Shown: positions 1 to 8,364, counted from the first letter of the stretch. The stretch is 17,750 nt of DNA from DASPJR01 sp035628505 (GCA_035628505.1 DASPJR010000007.1:1-17750); one strand, 5' to 3'. The notes: generated by a model from the letters alone, not told the origin. Numbers and translations are program-made.

Positions 1-1
1 C

Positions 2-568
2 TGTTTCCTGCTGCTGATCGCATGCTCGCACGTGCGTGCTGACATCGCACCCGCTCGCCTGAAGGCTGATAATCAGACTGAGCTCTACACAAAGCTGCTG
101 GCGAAGCTGTCTGAAATCCGCAAGTCGCGCGCGGCCGATGCGGACAAAGCAGCCTCCTGGAAAGAAGTCGACTTGAAGAAGCTCGTGAAATTAGACGACT
201 GGACCGAAGTCGGTTCCTGGGACATGGATAAGCTCATCGAGAGATCCCGGGCCGAGCAGAAGGCACTTTCTGAGAGTAAAACTGACGACGCCAGGCTTGC
301 AACACTGAAGGAACTCGAAGAATTTCTCGCTGCTAAGCGCGTCGAGCTTGCCGCAAACGAAGAGCAGAGGCGAAAAGCTAAGGAGGAGTTCCGCCGCAAG
401 CGCGCCAAGGGCAATGAGCTCATTCCGTTCTGCCCCGTAGAATTCGGCTCGCCTCCACCGGCTCAGCTGCGCACGATTGTCGCGGGAATCGCACTCTCCC
501 TTGCGCTGATCATCGCCGGCTTAGTGCTGGCGCGCCGAGCGGGAGCTGAACGTCTGTCACCGGCCTGA
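2..568 (+). CDS. Exported protein of unknown function with C-terminal membrane anchor (5' end outside window)
   Basis: The reading frame is open from the left edge and ends at the TGA at 566-568, so the true start lies upstream. The first visible residues (CFLLLIACSHVRADIAPARL) look like the hydrophobic core and cleavage region of a Sec signal peptide; a GTG at 32 is therefore not the likely start. Residues about 20-130 are very rich in Lys, Glu, Arg and Ala and are predicted helical, possibly coiled coil. A proline-containing linker (SPPPAQLR) leads to one hydrophobic helix (TIVAGIALSLALIIAGLVLA) followed by Arg-Arg, as expected for a C-terminal transmembrane anchor with a short cytoplasmic tail. 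This predicts a periplasmic helical domain tethered to the inner membrane. I do not recognise the family. The next gene (609) encodes a membrane protein on the same strand, so the two may work together. Confidence 0.7.
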   Translation, partial: CFLLLIACSHVRADIAPARLKADNQTELYTKLLAKLSEIRKSRAADADKAASWKEVDLKKLVKLDDWTEVGSWDMDKLIERSRAEQKALSESKTDDARLATLKELEEFLAAKRVELAANEEQRRKAKEEFRRKRAKGNELIPFCPVEFGSPPPAQLRTIVAGIALSLALIIAGLVLARRAGAERLSPA

Positions 569-608
569 GGCAAAGCATGACCGAATCCCCGTTTTCGCTG
601 CGCCTGCT

Positions 609-989
609 ATGAGTCCTGAAGCCGCCTGGTCCTTTTTACCTCTTGGCTATGCTTTAACCATTCTCATTGAAACACCGATTCTGCTGGCCTTTCTTTCCAG
701 GCGGCATTCGATCTCGCGCAGGCTGCTTGCCGGAGTATGGCTGACCGCCTGCACGTATCCGATCGTTGTGCTCGTTCTGCCGTTTCTCTTCTCGTCGCGA
801 CTGAATTATCTCCTCGTCGCCGAAACATTTGCGCCCGGCGCCGAATGCCTTCTCTTCTGGCTCGCCTTCATCAAGGGGAAGCCAGAAGCAACGCGGCGCA
901 GCATTGCTGTCGACATGGCGACAGTGGCCGGCGCCAATCTCTGTTCCTTTGCGGCCGGAGAATGGATGCAAGCCGCCGGCTGGCTTTGA
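609..989 (+). CDS. Small integral membrane protein, about four TM helices, unknown function
   Basis: This 126-residue protein starts at ATG 609 and ends with TGA at 987-989. It is very hydrophobic, with segments around residues 10-30, 38-62, 66-88 and 100-122 that look like transmembrane helices, and positive loops (SRRHSISRR, KGKPEATRR). No catalytic motif is recognised. The gene follows the anchored exported protein on the same strand after 40 bp. No good Shine-Dalgarno lies before 609, but a 12-codon frame beginning ATG 577 ends in TGA at 610-612, overlapping this ATG as ATGA, a layout typical of translational coupling. The stop abuts the stop of the convergent sterol-desaturase-family gene with no base between them. 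Confidence 0.75.
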   Translation: MSPEAAWSFLPLGYALTILIETPILLAFLSRRHSISRRLLAGVWLTACTYPIVVLVLPFLFSSRLNYLLVAETFAPGAECLLFWLAFIKGKPEATRRSIAVDMATVAGANLCSFAAGEWMQAAGWL

Positions 990-1802
990 TTATTCTGCGC
1001 TGAGTACTTCAACCGGCTTTGACGCATTCAGCGGATCGTTGCGTTTCGAACGGGTGGTCACTTCTCTGAAGCGTTCCGAATAGCGTTCGTGATTGGTGCC
1101 CATCAGGCGGTCCCAGACATTGAAATAGATGCCGTAATTGTCGCGGAACGATTCGTGATGAAGGATGTGCGCCGTGGGCGTATTCAGGAATTTTCCGAGC
1201 CACGAATCAACCAGCCAGGATGGGTAGAATTCGTAGCCGGTGTGGCCGATCACGTTAAACAGAATCTGCCAGAACATGAAGACGACAAACGACAGCGGGT
1301 GAATCGGAACCGTAAACGCGATCAGCGGAAAAATCCCGGCCTGCACGACTGCTTCGAGCGGGCTGAACGCGTACGCCGCCCAGGGCGTGGGATTGGTCGA
1401 GAGATGATGCGTCTGGTGAAACCACTTATAGAGCCAGCGGTGATGCATCAGTCGATGCGTCCAGTAAAAATAGGTATCGTGAATGGCGATATTGATCGCG
1501 ACGCTCGCGAAGAACCAGTTCCACGTCTGGTTGTCGAGATTCCGCGGCATCTGCGTCCAGCCGCGGCGGATCGCCAGCACCGTCAGCGCGCCGACGACTG
1601 CGAAGATCAGCACCGAGCGGGCGGAGTAAAGCGCTTCGCGGTAAGCTTGCGAGCGCTCCGGAAAGTGAGCGACGATCTTGCGCGAAAACCAGCGCCGCTT
1701 GAACCACATATAGCCCAGCACCCAGCCGGCGCCTGCGAATATCAGGTACCGCAGGCCGGCCTCCATGGTGATGCCGAGCGTCAGTTTCAGAAAATCAGCC
1801 AC
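990..1802 (-). CDS. Sterol desaturase / fatty acid hydroxylase superfamily membrane protein
   Basis: This 270-residue membrane protein carries the di-iron histidine clusters of the fatty acid hydroxylase/sterol desaturase superfamily: HDTYFYWTHRLMHH (residues 108-121), HQTHH (129-133), a single His at 187 (GHTGYE) and HILHH (212-216). These histidines are known in the family to bind the two irons that activate O2 for C-H hydroxylation or desaturation of a lipid. Hydrophobic stretches at about 15-35, 62-80, 95-110, 145-165 and 168-187 fit an inner-membrane enzyme with a cytoplasmic active site. The substrate cannot be told from sequence; sterol, hopanoid, carotenoid or fatty acyl lipids are all possible. 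The start is GTG (1800-1802) with an AAAGG-type ribosome site about 7 nt upstream. It begins 10 nt after the stop of the secreted lyase-like gene, so co-transcription is likely. Confidence 0.9.
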   Translation of the reverse strand: MADFLKLTLGITMEAGLRYLIFAGAGWVLGYMWFKRRWFSRKIVAHFPERSQAYREALYSARSVLIFAVVGALTVLAIRRGWTQMPRNLDNQTWNWFFASVAINIAIHDTYFYWTHRLMHHRWLYKWFHQTHHLSTNPTPWAAYAFSPLEAVVQAGIFPLIAFTVPIHPLSFVVFMFWQILFNVIGHTGYEFYPSWLVDSWLGKFLNTPTAHILHHESFRDNYGIYFNVWDRLMGTNHERYSERFREVTTRSKRNDPLNASKPVEVLSAE

Positions 1803-1812
1803 TGGTTTTCCT

Positions 1813-2724
1813 TTACCGCTTCATCGGCCCCACGTACTGCCGCGCGATCACGACATCGTCAAACCAGACTGTCTGTTTCTCCTTCCAGTACTTCTTCGTC
1901 GGATCGCCGCTGTCATAGCCGTAGTGCTCCAGCCAGAAGCAATTCACTTTCAGATCGCCGTCGTTGCGCCAGCGGATGCCTTTGAAATGCCCGGCGAGTT
2001 TGCCATCGAGCCACATGGCTTGTTCGCCGTCCTCTTTGCCGGGTGTGTTGGCCTTGATCATGAATTCCCAGCACTGCCACGTATCAAGTTTCGGAATCAC
2101 TTTGTCCGGCCCGGCCTGCTGGCCTTTTCCAGGGCCTTTGGGAAAAAATCCGTTGCCCCAGTACTTGTTCATCTTTTTATCGACTTCCATGTCCAGATAG
2201 TACGTGTACAGATTCAGCTCGCCCGGCGGCGGATTTTTACCCCAGGCGAACCAGGGTTCCATGCCTGTTGAATAATACGTCCCGTTCGGCTTCAAGCCCG
2301 CCTTGCCGAACGACGACCATTTATTGTTCTTCAGGTTTGCCGAAAGCCAGATGAAATGATGGACGTACTGATAGTCCGCTGAAAACTTCACGTACACGCG
2401 CGCGAAAACCGTGTCCGCACCGGGCATGAACCACTTTTTCGCTTCGCCGCCCGTGTTTTTTCCCCGGATCATCTCTGAGCGCACGCAGCGGGCGCCGCCG
2501 TTGGGATTCTCCTCAACGACCGCTATATCACCGCTGTTCTCGTCCCATTTTTTGAGCGTGCCCGATTCAAAATTGTCCGCAAACAAAACCGCTTCATCTT
2601 TGTCGATTCCCGCATCACTCGCATACTTCGCCGCGAGGCCGGGGCCTTCGGGAATGTCCTGAGTAAACGCAGCGGTGATAAGCAGAATCGAAAGCAGCAG
2701 GAGTGAACGAAGTGCTGTGCGCAT
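1813..2724 (-). CDS. Secreted concanavalin-like (polysaccharide lyase-like) protein
   Basis: This 303-residue protein opens with a clear Sec signal peptide (MRTALRSLLLLSILLITAAF, cleavage near TQD). ATG 2722-2724 is preceded by AGGAG at 7 nt spacing. The mature part reads as an all-beta domain: FADNFESGTLKKWD near residue 48, then Trp/Tyr-rich strands (WFMPGADTVFARVYVKF, YVHHFIWLSA) and an ending WFDDVVIARQYVGP. This pattern is typical of concanavalin A-like jelly rolls such as polysaccharide-lyase-like or laminin-G-like families, where the last strand carries W-x-D-D-V. The family assignment is by general pattern only, and neither catalytic activity nor substrate can be stated. The neighbours are a GT4 glycosyltransferase upstream (135-bp gap) and a lipid hydroxylase-type membrane enzyme downstream (10-bp gap), all on the minus strand. 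Confidence 0.7.
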   Translation of the reverse strand: MRTALRSLLLLSILLITAAFTQDIPEGPGLAAKYASDAGIDKDEAVLFADNFESGTLKKWDENSGDIAVVEENPNGGARCVRSEMIRGKNTGGEAKKWFMPGADTVFARVYVKFSADYQYVHHFIWLSANLKNNKWSSFGKAGLKPNGTYYSTGMEPWFAWGKNPPPGELNLYTYYLDMEVDKKMNKYWGNGFFPKGPGKGQQAGPDKVIPKLDTWQCWEFMIKANTPGKEDGEQAMWLDGKLAGHFKGIRWRNDGDLKVNCFWLEHYGYDSGDPTKKYWKEKQTVWFDDVVIARQYVGPMKR

Positions 2725-2859
2725 GAGTGAACTCCTGCGATTTGTTATACAGTTGCAGCACCGCCGCGGCTACGAGAATCGGCCCTGAAAGCGGGCTTAT
2801 CCGTTGCGCTCGAAGCGGCAGGACCCTTCTGCAATGCGAGCACATCCGGGAAATGGCGA

Positions 2860-4044
2860 TCAGCGCACGGAGGCCAGATAAACCGCTTCCAGCCGCTCGA
2901 CCATTTTCTGTTCGTCATAAAGCTCTTTGACGCGCTTGCGCGCGGCTTCGCCCATCTGGCGCGAGGCAGCGCGGTCCTTGAGGAGTCCTGCGAGTGCGGC
3001 AGCGAATTCAGTCGGATCGATGTTCATCAGGTTTCCGCTGCCATTCTGCGGCGGAGTTGCCTTAACGATCATACCCGTTGCGCCATGCTGAATGACTTCA
3101 GGCAGACAACCGACACTCGTCGCTACGATCGGTTTTCCCGAGGCGCCCGCTTCAAGCGCCACACGGCTGGAGCCTTCCGAGCCGCGCGAGGGCAGCGCGA
3201 TCACGTCTGCTGCGGCAAAGATGTTCTCGACGTCGCCGCGCATTCCCGTGAATTGCAGCAGCTTTTCATCCAGCCCCTCGGCACGCGCCGCTTCAATTGT
3301 TTTGGCGAGCATGCCTGGCGTGCGCTCGTCGCAGGCGCAGAGCGCGCGCAGGCCGGGAACCGAATTGTCGCGCACCAGCTTCGCCAACGCCTTGAAGAAA
3401 ATTTCGTGCCCCTTCACCCGTTCCAGGCGCGCGACCATCACGACCAGCGAAGCATCCGGCGCAATGTTGAACTCGGCACGAATCGCCGCGCCGTCGTTTT
3501 CGGGCTTGAAGCGTTCGGTATCCACGCCGTCGACGATCAGCGAAATTTTCTGCGCATCGAAGCCAGGCAGCTTGCGTAGCCCATCGTAAATAACTGTCGA
3601 CGGCGTGATGATGTGATCGGTGAGTGTGTTGTGCATCCACCGGTTGAATGCGTGCGGCTTCACCGGCACCACGACGCCGCGGCTTCGAATCACTGCCGGC
3701 CGCTGCGAGCGCCGCTTGCGGCCTATTCCGAGGCAGGCGATCCAGGATTCCTGCGAAAGATGCGCGTGCACGACATCGACTTTGCGCGAATCACAGATTT
3801 GTCTGAGCAGCGCCGTGTCGTGAAAAAAATCCAGCGGCCGGAATCCGCGCTTGAAGCGGAATGAATCGAAGACCTCAAGCTTCATCGCCCGCGATCGTTC
3901 GGCAGCCGTCGAGCCCGGCAGGCAGCCCACGAGCACCGTATGACCACGCGCCGCAAGCAGGCGCATCTGGCGAAGCGCTGTCGCGCAGCGCCCGCCGATG
4001 CCCATCAGCGAGACCAGGTGAAGAATTGTCAACTTTCGTGACAT
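2860..4044 (-). CDS. Glycosyltransferase family 4 (GT-B fold)
   Basis: This 394-residue protein has the two-domain GT-B layout of family GT4. The N-terminal acceptor domain begins LTILHLVSLMGIGGR, with the Gly-Gly loop at 17-18, and continues through VDVVHAHLSQESW (about 89-101). The donor domain contains IVDGVDTERFK (170-180), VARLERVKGHE (204-214) and the EX7E motif EGSSRVALE (Glu290, Glu298), followed by ASGKPIVATSVGCLPEVI. Glu298 sits where GT4 enzymes contact the nucleotide sugar. It probably transfers a sugar to a cell-surface glycolipid or glycan on the cytoplasmic face; the sugar and acceptor are unknown. There is no signal peptide or TM segment and no strong Shine-Dalgarno before ATG 4042-4044. 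It is the first gene of a minus-strand group with the secreted jelly-roll protein and the lipid hydroxylase-like enzyme. Confidence 0.92.
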   Translation of the reverse strand: MSRKLTILHLVSLMGIGGRCATALRQMRLLAARGHTVLVGCLPGSTAAERSRAMKLEVFDSFRFKRGFRPLDFFHDTALLRQICDSRKVDVVHAHLSQESWIACLGIGRKRRSQRPAVIRSRGVVVPVKPHAFNRWMHNTLTDHIITPSTVIYDGLRKLPGFDAQKISLIVDGVDTERFKPENDGAAIRAEFNIAPDASLVVMVARLERVKGHEIFFKALAKLVRDNSVPGLRALCACDERTPGMLAKTIEAARAEGLDEKLLQFTGMRGDVENIFAAADVIALPSRGSEGSSRVALEAGASGKPIVATSVGCLPEVIQHGATGMIVKATPPQNGSGNLMNIDPTEFAAALAGLLKDRAASRQMGEAARKRVKELYDEQKMVERLEAVYLASVR

Positions 4045-4073
4045 GTGCGCGAATTTTAATGGAGTGAGTCATG

Positions 4074-4134
4074 ATGCATAATGCATAATGCATAATGCAT
4101 AACGTTGAAGCCGTTATGCATTATGCGTTGTGCG
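4074..4134. repeat. Period-7 tandem repeat (ATGCATA)x4 with inverted copies forming a hairpin
   Basis: Four exact copies of the 7-mer ATGCATA run from 4074 to 4101. After a 7-nt loop (4105-4111) three units of the opposite sense follow (TTATGCA, TTATGCG, TTGTGCG, 4114-4134). The core is a perfect 15-bp inverted repeat, 4090-4104 against 4112-4126. It fills most of the 115-bp spacer between the metalloprotease stop (4160) and the glycosyltransferase start (4044). On the minus strand no T-run follows the stem, so it is not a standard intrinsic terminator. It shares its layout with the spacers of the ribosomal operon further right. Confidence 0.9.
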
Positions 4135-4159
4135 AGCAAGTCTAATCGCGCTTTATGCA

Positions 4160-7100
4160 TCAGAAAACGCGCGCTGTTTTCCCGCTCCTGGCTGAGTACT
4201 TTCCGGTGAACGCTCCAGAATAAACCGTGTTGCCGATCGTGACCCGCAGCGGAAGCGTGATGCTCGCGTTGCGGATATCCCCGTTTGCCGCGCCGTACAC
4301 TTCGAGCGATTTCGCCAGTTCAGCGTGCTTGATATTGATTGTAATTCGTCCGGTAGAACCGGCCGCGCCGGACTTCACGATAAGCTTCACGCTGCCGTCA
4401 TCAAAATTCGCGCGGCCTTTGCTGTCGAGTACAACGTGAGTCACCGAGCCGGCAAGCTCGACAATTACCGGCAGATTACGCCCGTCGAACTCCGGCGGAA
4501 GCGACATGCTCGCCTGCGCCTGCCACGAATCGCGTCCACTCTCGCTGAGGACAAGGTTTGCTCGCAACCGCTCAACCGTGAGCGTCTGGTCCGGTGTTCC
4601 GGCGACGTCGGAGACCACAACGCGCAACGACTCGCTGGTCCAGCGTCCATTGCTGTCCATGATGTACGCCGTGGCATCGTACGTTCCGGCGGCACTGTAG
4701 GTGTGAGTCGCGACGGCACCGAGTTCGCTCGTGCCATCGCCAAAGTCCCACTCGATGCGCGGCGGGGTGACGGCGCCCTCTGTTGTTGCCGGAAGCGCCT
4801 GGGCGAAGAACTCAACCGGCTCCATGACCCGCACGCTTTGCGGCGTGGCGCTCACCGAACCGAAGGCCGGACCGGGCTCCTCAATGCCCGCACCCGAGGC
4901 GAAGGAGATGTAGTTGAGGTTCACGTCTCCATTGTCGAACACAACTTTCAGCGTATGGCTGCCGGATGGCACGTTGATCGTCGTGCTTGCGTTGGCCCAG
5001 TTCTGCCAGCCATTGGTGAGCGGCACGTTGATCGTCGAACCGACGCGCGCGCCGTCGAGTTCCAGGTGGATCGTTCGATACGTCGAAGCGGTCGCGACGC
5101 GAAGGGTTACCGTGCAGGTTCCGCTTGAGCTTGCCGAAATGTTGTAAGCCAGCCACTCTCCGCCGGCGGTCCAGCCGACGTTGTACCCGCCGCCCGAATC
5201 GCTGCAGACAGCGATGTCCACATCATCGCTGCGGTAGGCGCCGCCTCCGTTGCCGGCGCTGGTGTCGTGGTAACCCGTGCCTTCGCCGCCGGCGCGGTAA
5301 TCTTCCGCTTCAATCCGGCCCGGGACGATCGAGGCTGAACCGCCTGTCGTTCCCCCGGAAGAAGTGGTCGTGCCCGCGCTCACGCGGATCCAGTTGATAT
5401 TGTAGTCACCAGAATCGGCGTAGATGCGCATTACCTGCGTGCCCGCGCCGAGCGACACGCCTGTCTTGCTGATCGTCTGCCAGTTCTGCCAGCCGCCGGT
5501 GTAGGGCACGCTGAAGCTGCCGATGCTGCTGCCGTTAAACTCAATGCGGAAGGTGCGTCCGCTGGCGCCGGAAGCCACACGCGTTTCAACGGTGTATGTT
5601 CCGGCAGACGCGACATTGACCGTGTACTCAAGCCACTCGCCCGTACGGATGTAGCCAATCGAATAGCCGCCTTCCACGCAGCTTTCGATGTCCACATCCG
5701 TCGAGCGGAACTGACCGGGGATATTGCCAGAATCGATATCGTGGTAAGCAACGCCTTCACCGCCATTGTCAAACTTTTCAGCTTCGATAGTGCCAGGCAA
5801 CGAAACGGGCGAGCCAGCGTAGGGCGATTGCGTCGTGGGAGCGGGCGTGGGCGCCGGCGGCGGGGTTGTCGATGTCGTGCCGGTGCTGAGCGCCAGCGTA
5901 TAGAGCTGGGCGTTTGAGGCGCCGTTCGTGTCGTCGATGCGCACGTAATAACTTCCGGCCGACAGATTAACGCTCAGCGTCTCGGCGCTGCCCAATCCAG
6001 TGTTATTTGCTGAGCCAATCGTGCTACCGCCCGAATTGAGCACATCGATGCGCAGATCCTGGATGCGGCGCGTATCGATTGTGCTTTCACTGCCGCCCTG
6101 GTTGCCGATGCTGTAGCTGTTTCCCTGCGGCGTCGCGGTAACGGTCAGCTTCACCGAAGAGGAAAGCGAAATCTTGAAGTAATCCACGTCAGCGCCATCG
6201 TCGATCGACAGATTGGTGATCGTCTTCGTCCCGCTGATGGTTCCCAGGTCGGCTGCGGTCGACGTTGAATTGTTGTGCCCCGTTCCCGTGGAGCCCTTGC
6301 GTTCATAGGTATCGCCATAGAGCCGCTGCGCGCCCCGGATGTCATCATCCTGCGGCCCGTCGAAGCTCGTATCCAGCACCGGCTCCATCAGCTGCTTGGA
6401 GTTGTTCGAAATGCAGTGTCCGAGACCGAAACCGTGGCCATGCTCGTGAGCGACGACGTTGCGCAGGCCCTGGTGATTCGTGCCTGAGCTGTTCCACCCG
6501 TAGGACGTATCCAGCACCATGTCGCCGCCGGTGCCATTTCCGGGATAGTAATTGTACGCCGCAACGCTGCTGGGAATCGCGGTACCGTAGATGCGCACGT
6601 CGCCGCGCGAGCTCGATCCACCCGAACCCCAGGAGGCCCCGTCGTCACTCACTTCCACGTAGCGAATGCCGCTGAGATCCGACCACTTCGCAAAAACCTG
6701 GCGGAAGACATCCTTCCAGCCCGAGCCGCCGAACTGCGAATTCATGGCCGAGTTCAAATTGCTCGGGGACTGACTATTGTATGAATTGGAGGGAATCGTC
6801 ACACCATCCGGCACGAAGCTGTACGTGATGACGATCGGATCGCCGCGCGAGGTCGACGGCGTCCGCACGGTGCTGTTCCAGCGCGAGCCGGCGGTATTAA
6901 ACCGCGAGCCGACCTGGATCGTCGCACGCAGGTAGGAATCGACTTCTTCTGCTGTCGCGGTCGGTTCAAGGATAGCGCACGCTTCGCTTCCGCAGCATGC
7001 GGCGAAACCAGTCCTTGCTTTCTGTTCAGCCCACTTCTGCAACGCCATTCGGGGAGAGAGTTCAATAGGTGCGGTCGTTTCGGCGCAGAAGGCCAGTGCG

Positions 7101-7162
7101 GACAAGGCCAGCGTGGCGCCAATAAGTTGTCTCCAGACGGTGCTTCGCGTGAGGCTAAACAA
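4160..7162 (-). CDS. Secreted matrixin-type zinc metalloprotease with PPC, two CBM6, PKD and a C-terminal module
   Basis: This 1000-residue exported protein starts at TTG (7160-7162), chosen because a full AAGGAGGT ribosome site lies 5 nt upstream. The signal peptide covers residues 1-27 (hydrophobic LIGATLALSALAF, cleavage near CAET). Residues about 107-285 form the metzincin catalytic domain: zinc motif HEHGHGFGLGH (239-249; His239, His243, His249, base Glu240), Met-turn near Met259 (KQLMEP) and the matrixin-like DDDIRGAQRLYG ending. A PPC-like beta domain (about 291-425) follows, then a Pro/Thr linker (432-445) and two homologous CBM6-type modules (about 455-597 and 612-756, each with IEAE, GEWL and GGWQNW or NGWQNW). 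Next come a PKD domain (about 765-852, WDFGDGTSE, HTYSAAGTYD) and a 148-residue C-terminal module. That module recurs in the RCC1/PKD protein at 11925-13592. The likely role is degradation of glycan-decorated extracellular protein; the substrate is unknown. Confidence 0.92.
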   Translation of the reverse strand: MFSLTRSTVWRQLIGATLALSALAFCAETTAPIELSPRMALQKWAEQKARTGFAACCGSEACAILEPTATAEEVDSYLRATIQVGSRFNTAGSRWNSTVRTPSTSRGDPIVITYSFVPDGVTIPSNSYNSQSPSNLNSAMNSQFGGSGWKDVFRQVFAKWSDLSGIRYVEVSDDGASWGSGGSSSRGDVRIYGTAIPSSVAAYNYYPGNGTGGDMVLDTSYGWNSSGTNHQGLRNVVAHEHGHGFGLGHCISNNSKQLMEPVLDTSFDGPQDDDIRGAQRLYGDTYERKGSTGTGHNNSTSTAADLGTISGTKTITNLSIDDGADVDYFKISLSSSVKLTVTATPQGNSYSIGNQGGSESTIDTRRIQDLRIDVLNSGGSTIGSANNTGLGSAETLSVNLSAGSYYVRIDDTNGASNAQLYTLALSTGTTSTTPPPAPTPAPTTQSPYAGSPVSLPGTIEAEKFDNGGEGVAYHDIDSGNIPGQFRSTDVDIESCVEGGYSIGYIRTGEWLEYTVNVASAGTYTVETRVASGASGRTFRIEFNGSSIGSFSVPYTGGWQNWQTISKTGVSLGAGTQVMRIYADSGDYNINWIRVSAGTTTSSGGTTGGSASIVPGRIEAEDYRAGGEGTGYHDTSAGNGGGAYRSDDVDIAVCSDSGGGYNVGWTAGGEWLAYNISASSSGTCTVTLRVATASTYRTIHLELDGARVGSTINVPLTNGWQNWANASTTINVPSGSHTLKVVFDNGDVNLNYISFASGAGIEEPGPAFGSVSATPQSVRVMEPVEFFAQALPATTEGAVTPPRIEWDFGDGTSELGAVATHTYSAAGTYDATAYIMDSNGRWTSESLRVVVSDVAGTPDQTLTVERLRANLVLSESGRDSWQAQASMSLPPEFDGRNLPVIVELAGSVTHVVLDSKGRANFDDGSVKLIVKSGAAGSTGRITINIKHAELAKSLEVYGAANGDIRNASITLPLRVTIGNTVYSGAFTGKYSARSGKTARVF

Positions 7163-7568
7163 TGTTGACCTCCTTCTCGCGGCTAATGCCGAGATCGGTT
7201 GATGTGGCGGTAAACGCTAGAGAAGTGACTTTCGTTTTGGAAAGAGGCTTACAGCAAAATTGCCAAATCCGAAATAGAGCAGGCGATCGAAAAAGTTCGC
7301 CGAATGCTCGTCCACCTATGAAAATAGAGGTGATTTTTCAATTTTTGAATGAAGGAACACCGGATTCAGCAGTCGCAAGGCGGCGCAACGCAGCGCTTTC
7401 GTTTCGCTCACACCTGCAGGAGAACAGCGCCGCAGAAATTTCCGCTGAAGTTATAGATCAACACAAGTGGCTGTATGGCCGATGATGATCTCAGGATTTT
7501 CTGGTGCTGAAATTTCATCAATCCGGAGCATGAGAGTGCAGACATCACTTGGTACACCGCCGGCGGGA
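7163..7568. promoter_or_regulatory. Divergent intergenic region between the metalloprotease and the laccase-domain gene
   Basis: About 0.4 kb separates the TTG start of the minus-strand metalloprotease from the ATG start of the plus-strand laccase-domain gene, so promoters for both directions should lie here. The only well-supported site is AAGGAGGT (7168-7175, read on the minus strand), the ribosome site for the metalloprotease. The middle (about 7230-7350) is more AT-rich than the flanks and contains a short imperfect inverted repeat (CACCT near 7312, AGGTG near 7327) followed by T-rich sequence. I could not identify convincing -35/-10 pairs. No small gene is supported here. Confidence 0.5.
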
Positions 7569-8360
7569 ATGACCGCCGTTCTCAGCGGGCCCTTCTGGTC
7601 GATCGATCAACTTCCCACGCCGTTCCGGAGCATTGTTACCTCGCGAGTGGCCGGCACATCGTCCGGATCGTACAGCAGCCTCAACATGGCGCTTCACGTC
7701 GGAGACGACCCGCGCCGCGTGCGCGAAAACCGACGCCTGGTGTTTACCTCGCACAAGATCAACAGCGAAGAAGCGGTGGTCGCGCAGCAGGTTCACGGCG
7801 CCAACGTGGCGCTGGTGGATCAGGACTATGCCGGCTGCGGCTGCATCTCACACGCGGACGCCATTCCCGGCGTCGACGCTCTGGTCACGCGCACGCGGCA
7901 TCTTCCCTTGATGTGTTTCAGCGCCGATTGCCTTCTGCTGGCGCTGGCGGACAAAGAGGCTGGCGTTCTCGGTCTGCTGCATGCCGGCTGGCGCGGCATG
8001 GCTGACGGCGTAATTCAGAATACTATCGCCGCCATGGTCGAGGCCGGCGCACGCGCCGAACGCCTGATCGTTGCATCGAGCCCGTCGATCGGTCCGTGCT
8101 GTTTCGAAGTGGGAGCCGATGTGACTTCAAAGCTTGGCGTTCAGCATGTCGTGCGCGAGCGGGACGGGAAGTTTCACTACGATCTGCGCGCTGCCGCGCG
8201 TGAGCGCCTGAGCGGATGCGGCGTCGCTGAGGCGCAGATTCGCATTGATTCCACCTGCACCTGCTGCCGCGAAGAGAGTTTCTTCTCCCACCGCCGCGCG
8301 ATCCGCGCCGGCGAAAAGCAGACGGGGCGCATGGCGATGATCGTCTGGATGGAAGGCTGA
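7569..8360 (+). CDS. pgeF: Laccase-domain (PgeF/YfiH, DUF152) protein, multicopper polyphenol oxidase-like / purine nucleoside phosphorylase
   Basis: The 263-residue protein (ATG 7569, TGA 8358-8360) shows the zinc-site motifs of the YfiH/PgeF family: QVHG (His76), FSADC (Cys121) and HAGWRG (His138). It also has SIGPCCFEVG and the C-terminal block CTCCREESFFSHRR. Members of this family in E. coli and others have been linked both to peptidoglycan precursor editing and to phosphorolysis of adenosine and inosine (FAMIN-like activity); which applies here is not visible. There is no signal peptide, so it is cytoplasmic. The frame stays open upstream to a GTG at 7467 and an ATG at 7530, but homologues begin shortly before the W-x-I/L block, and the extra residues look non-conserved, so 7569 is preferred. 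The stop lies 4 bp from the stop of the convergent TPR gene. Confidence 0.9.
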   Translation: MTAVLSGPFWSIDQLPTPFRSIVTSRVAGTSSGSYSSLNMALHVGDDPRRVRENRRLVFTSHKINSEEAVVAQQVHGANVALVDQDYAGCGCISHADAIPGVDALVTRTRHLPLMCFSADCLLLALADKEAGVLGLLHAGWRGMADGVIQNTIAAMVEAGARAERLIVASSPSIGPCCFEVGADVTSKLGVQHVVRERDGKFHYDLRAAARERLSGCGVAEAQIRIDSTCTCCREESFFSHRRAIRAGEKQTGRMAMIVWMEG

Positions 8361-8364
8361 GGCG

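Noticed and set aside
1089..1985. 298-codon plus-strand frame opposite the sterol-desaturase-family gene
   Set aside because: The minus strand encodes a protein with all histidine boxes of a known family; the plus frame is Arg-rich and is a typical shadow in GC-rich DNA.
7312..7350. Possible plus-strand terminator (CACCT...AGGTG then T-rich)
   Set aside because: The stem is only 5 bp with a large loop, and no plus-strand gene precedes it.
7162..7485. 107-codon plus-strand frame in the divergent spacer
   Set aside because: It overlaps the ribosome site and start of the metalloprotease on the other strand, has no ribosome site of its own and shows no recognisable protein features.
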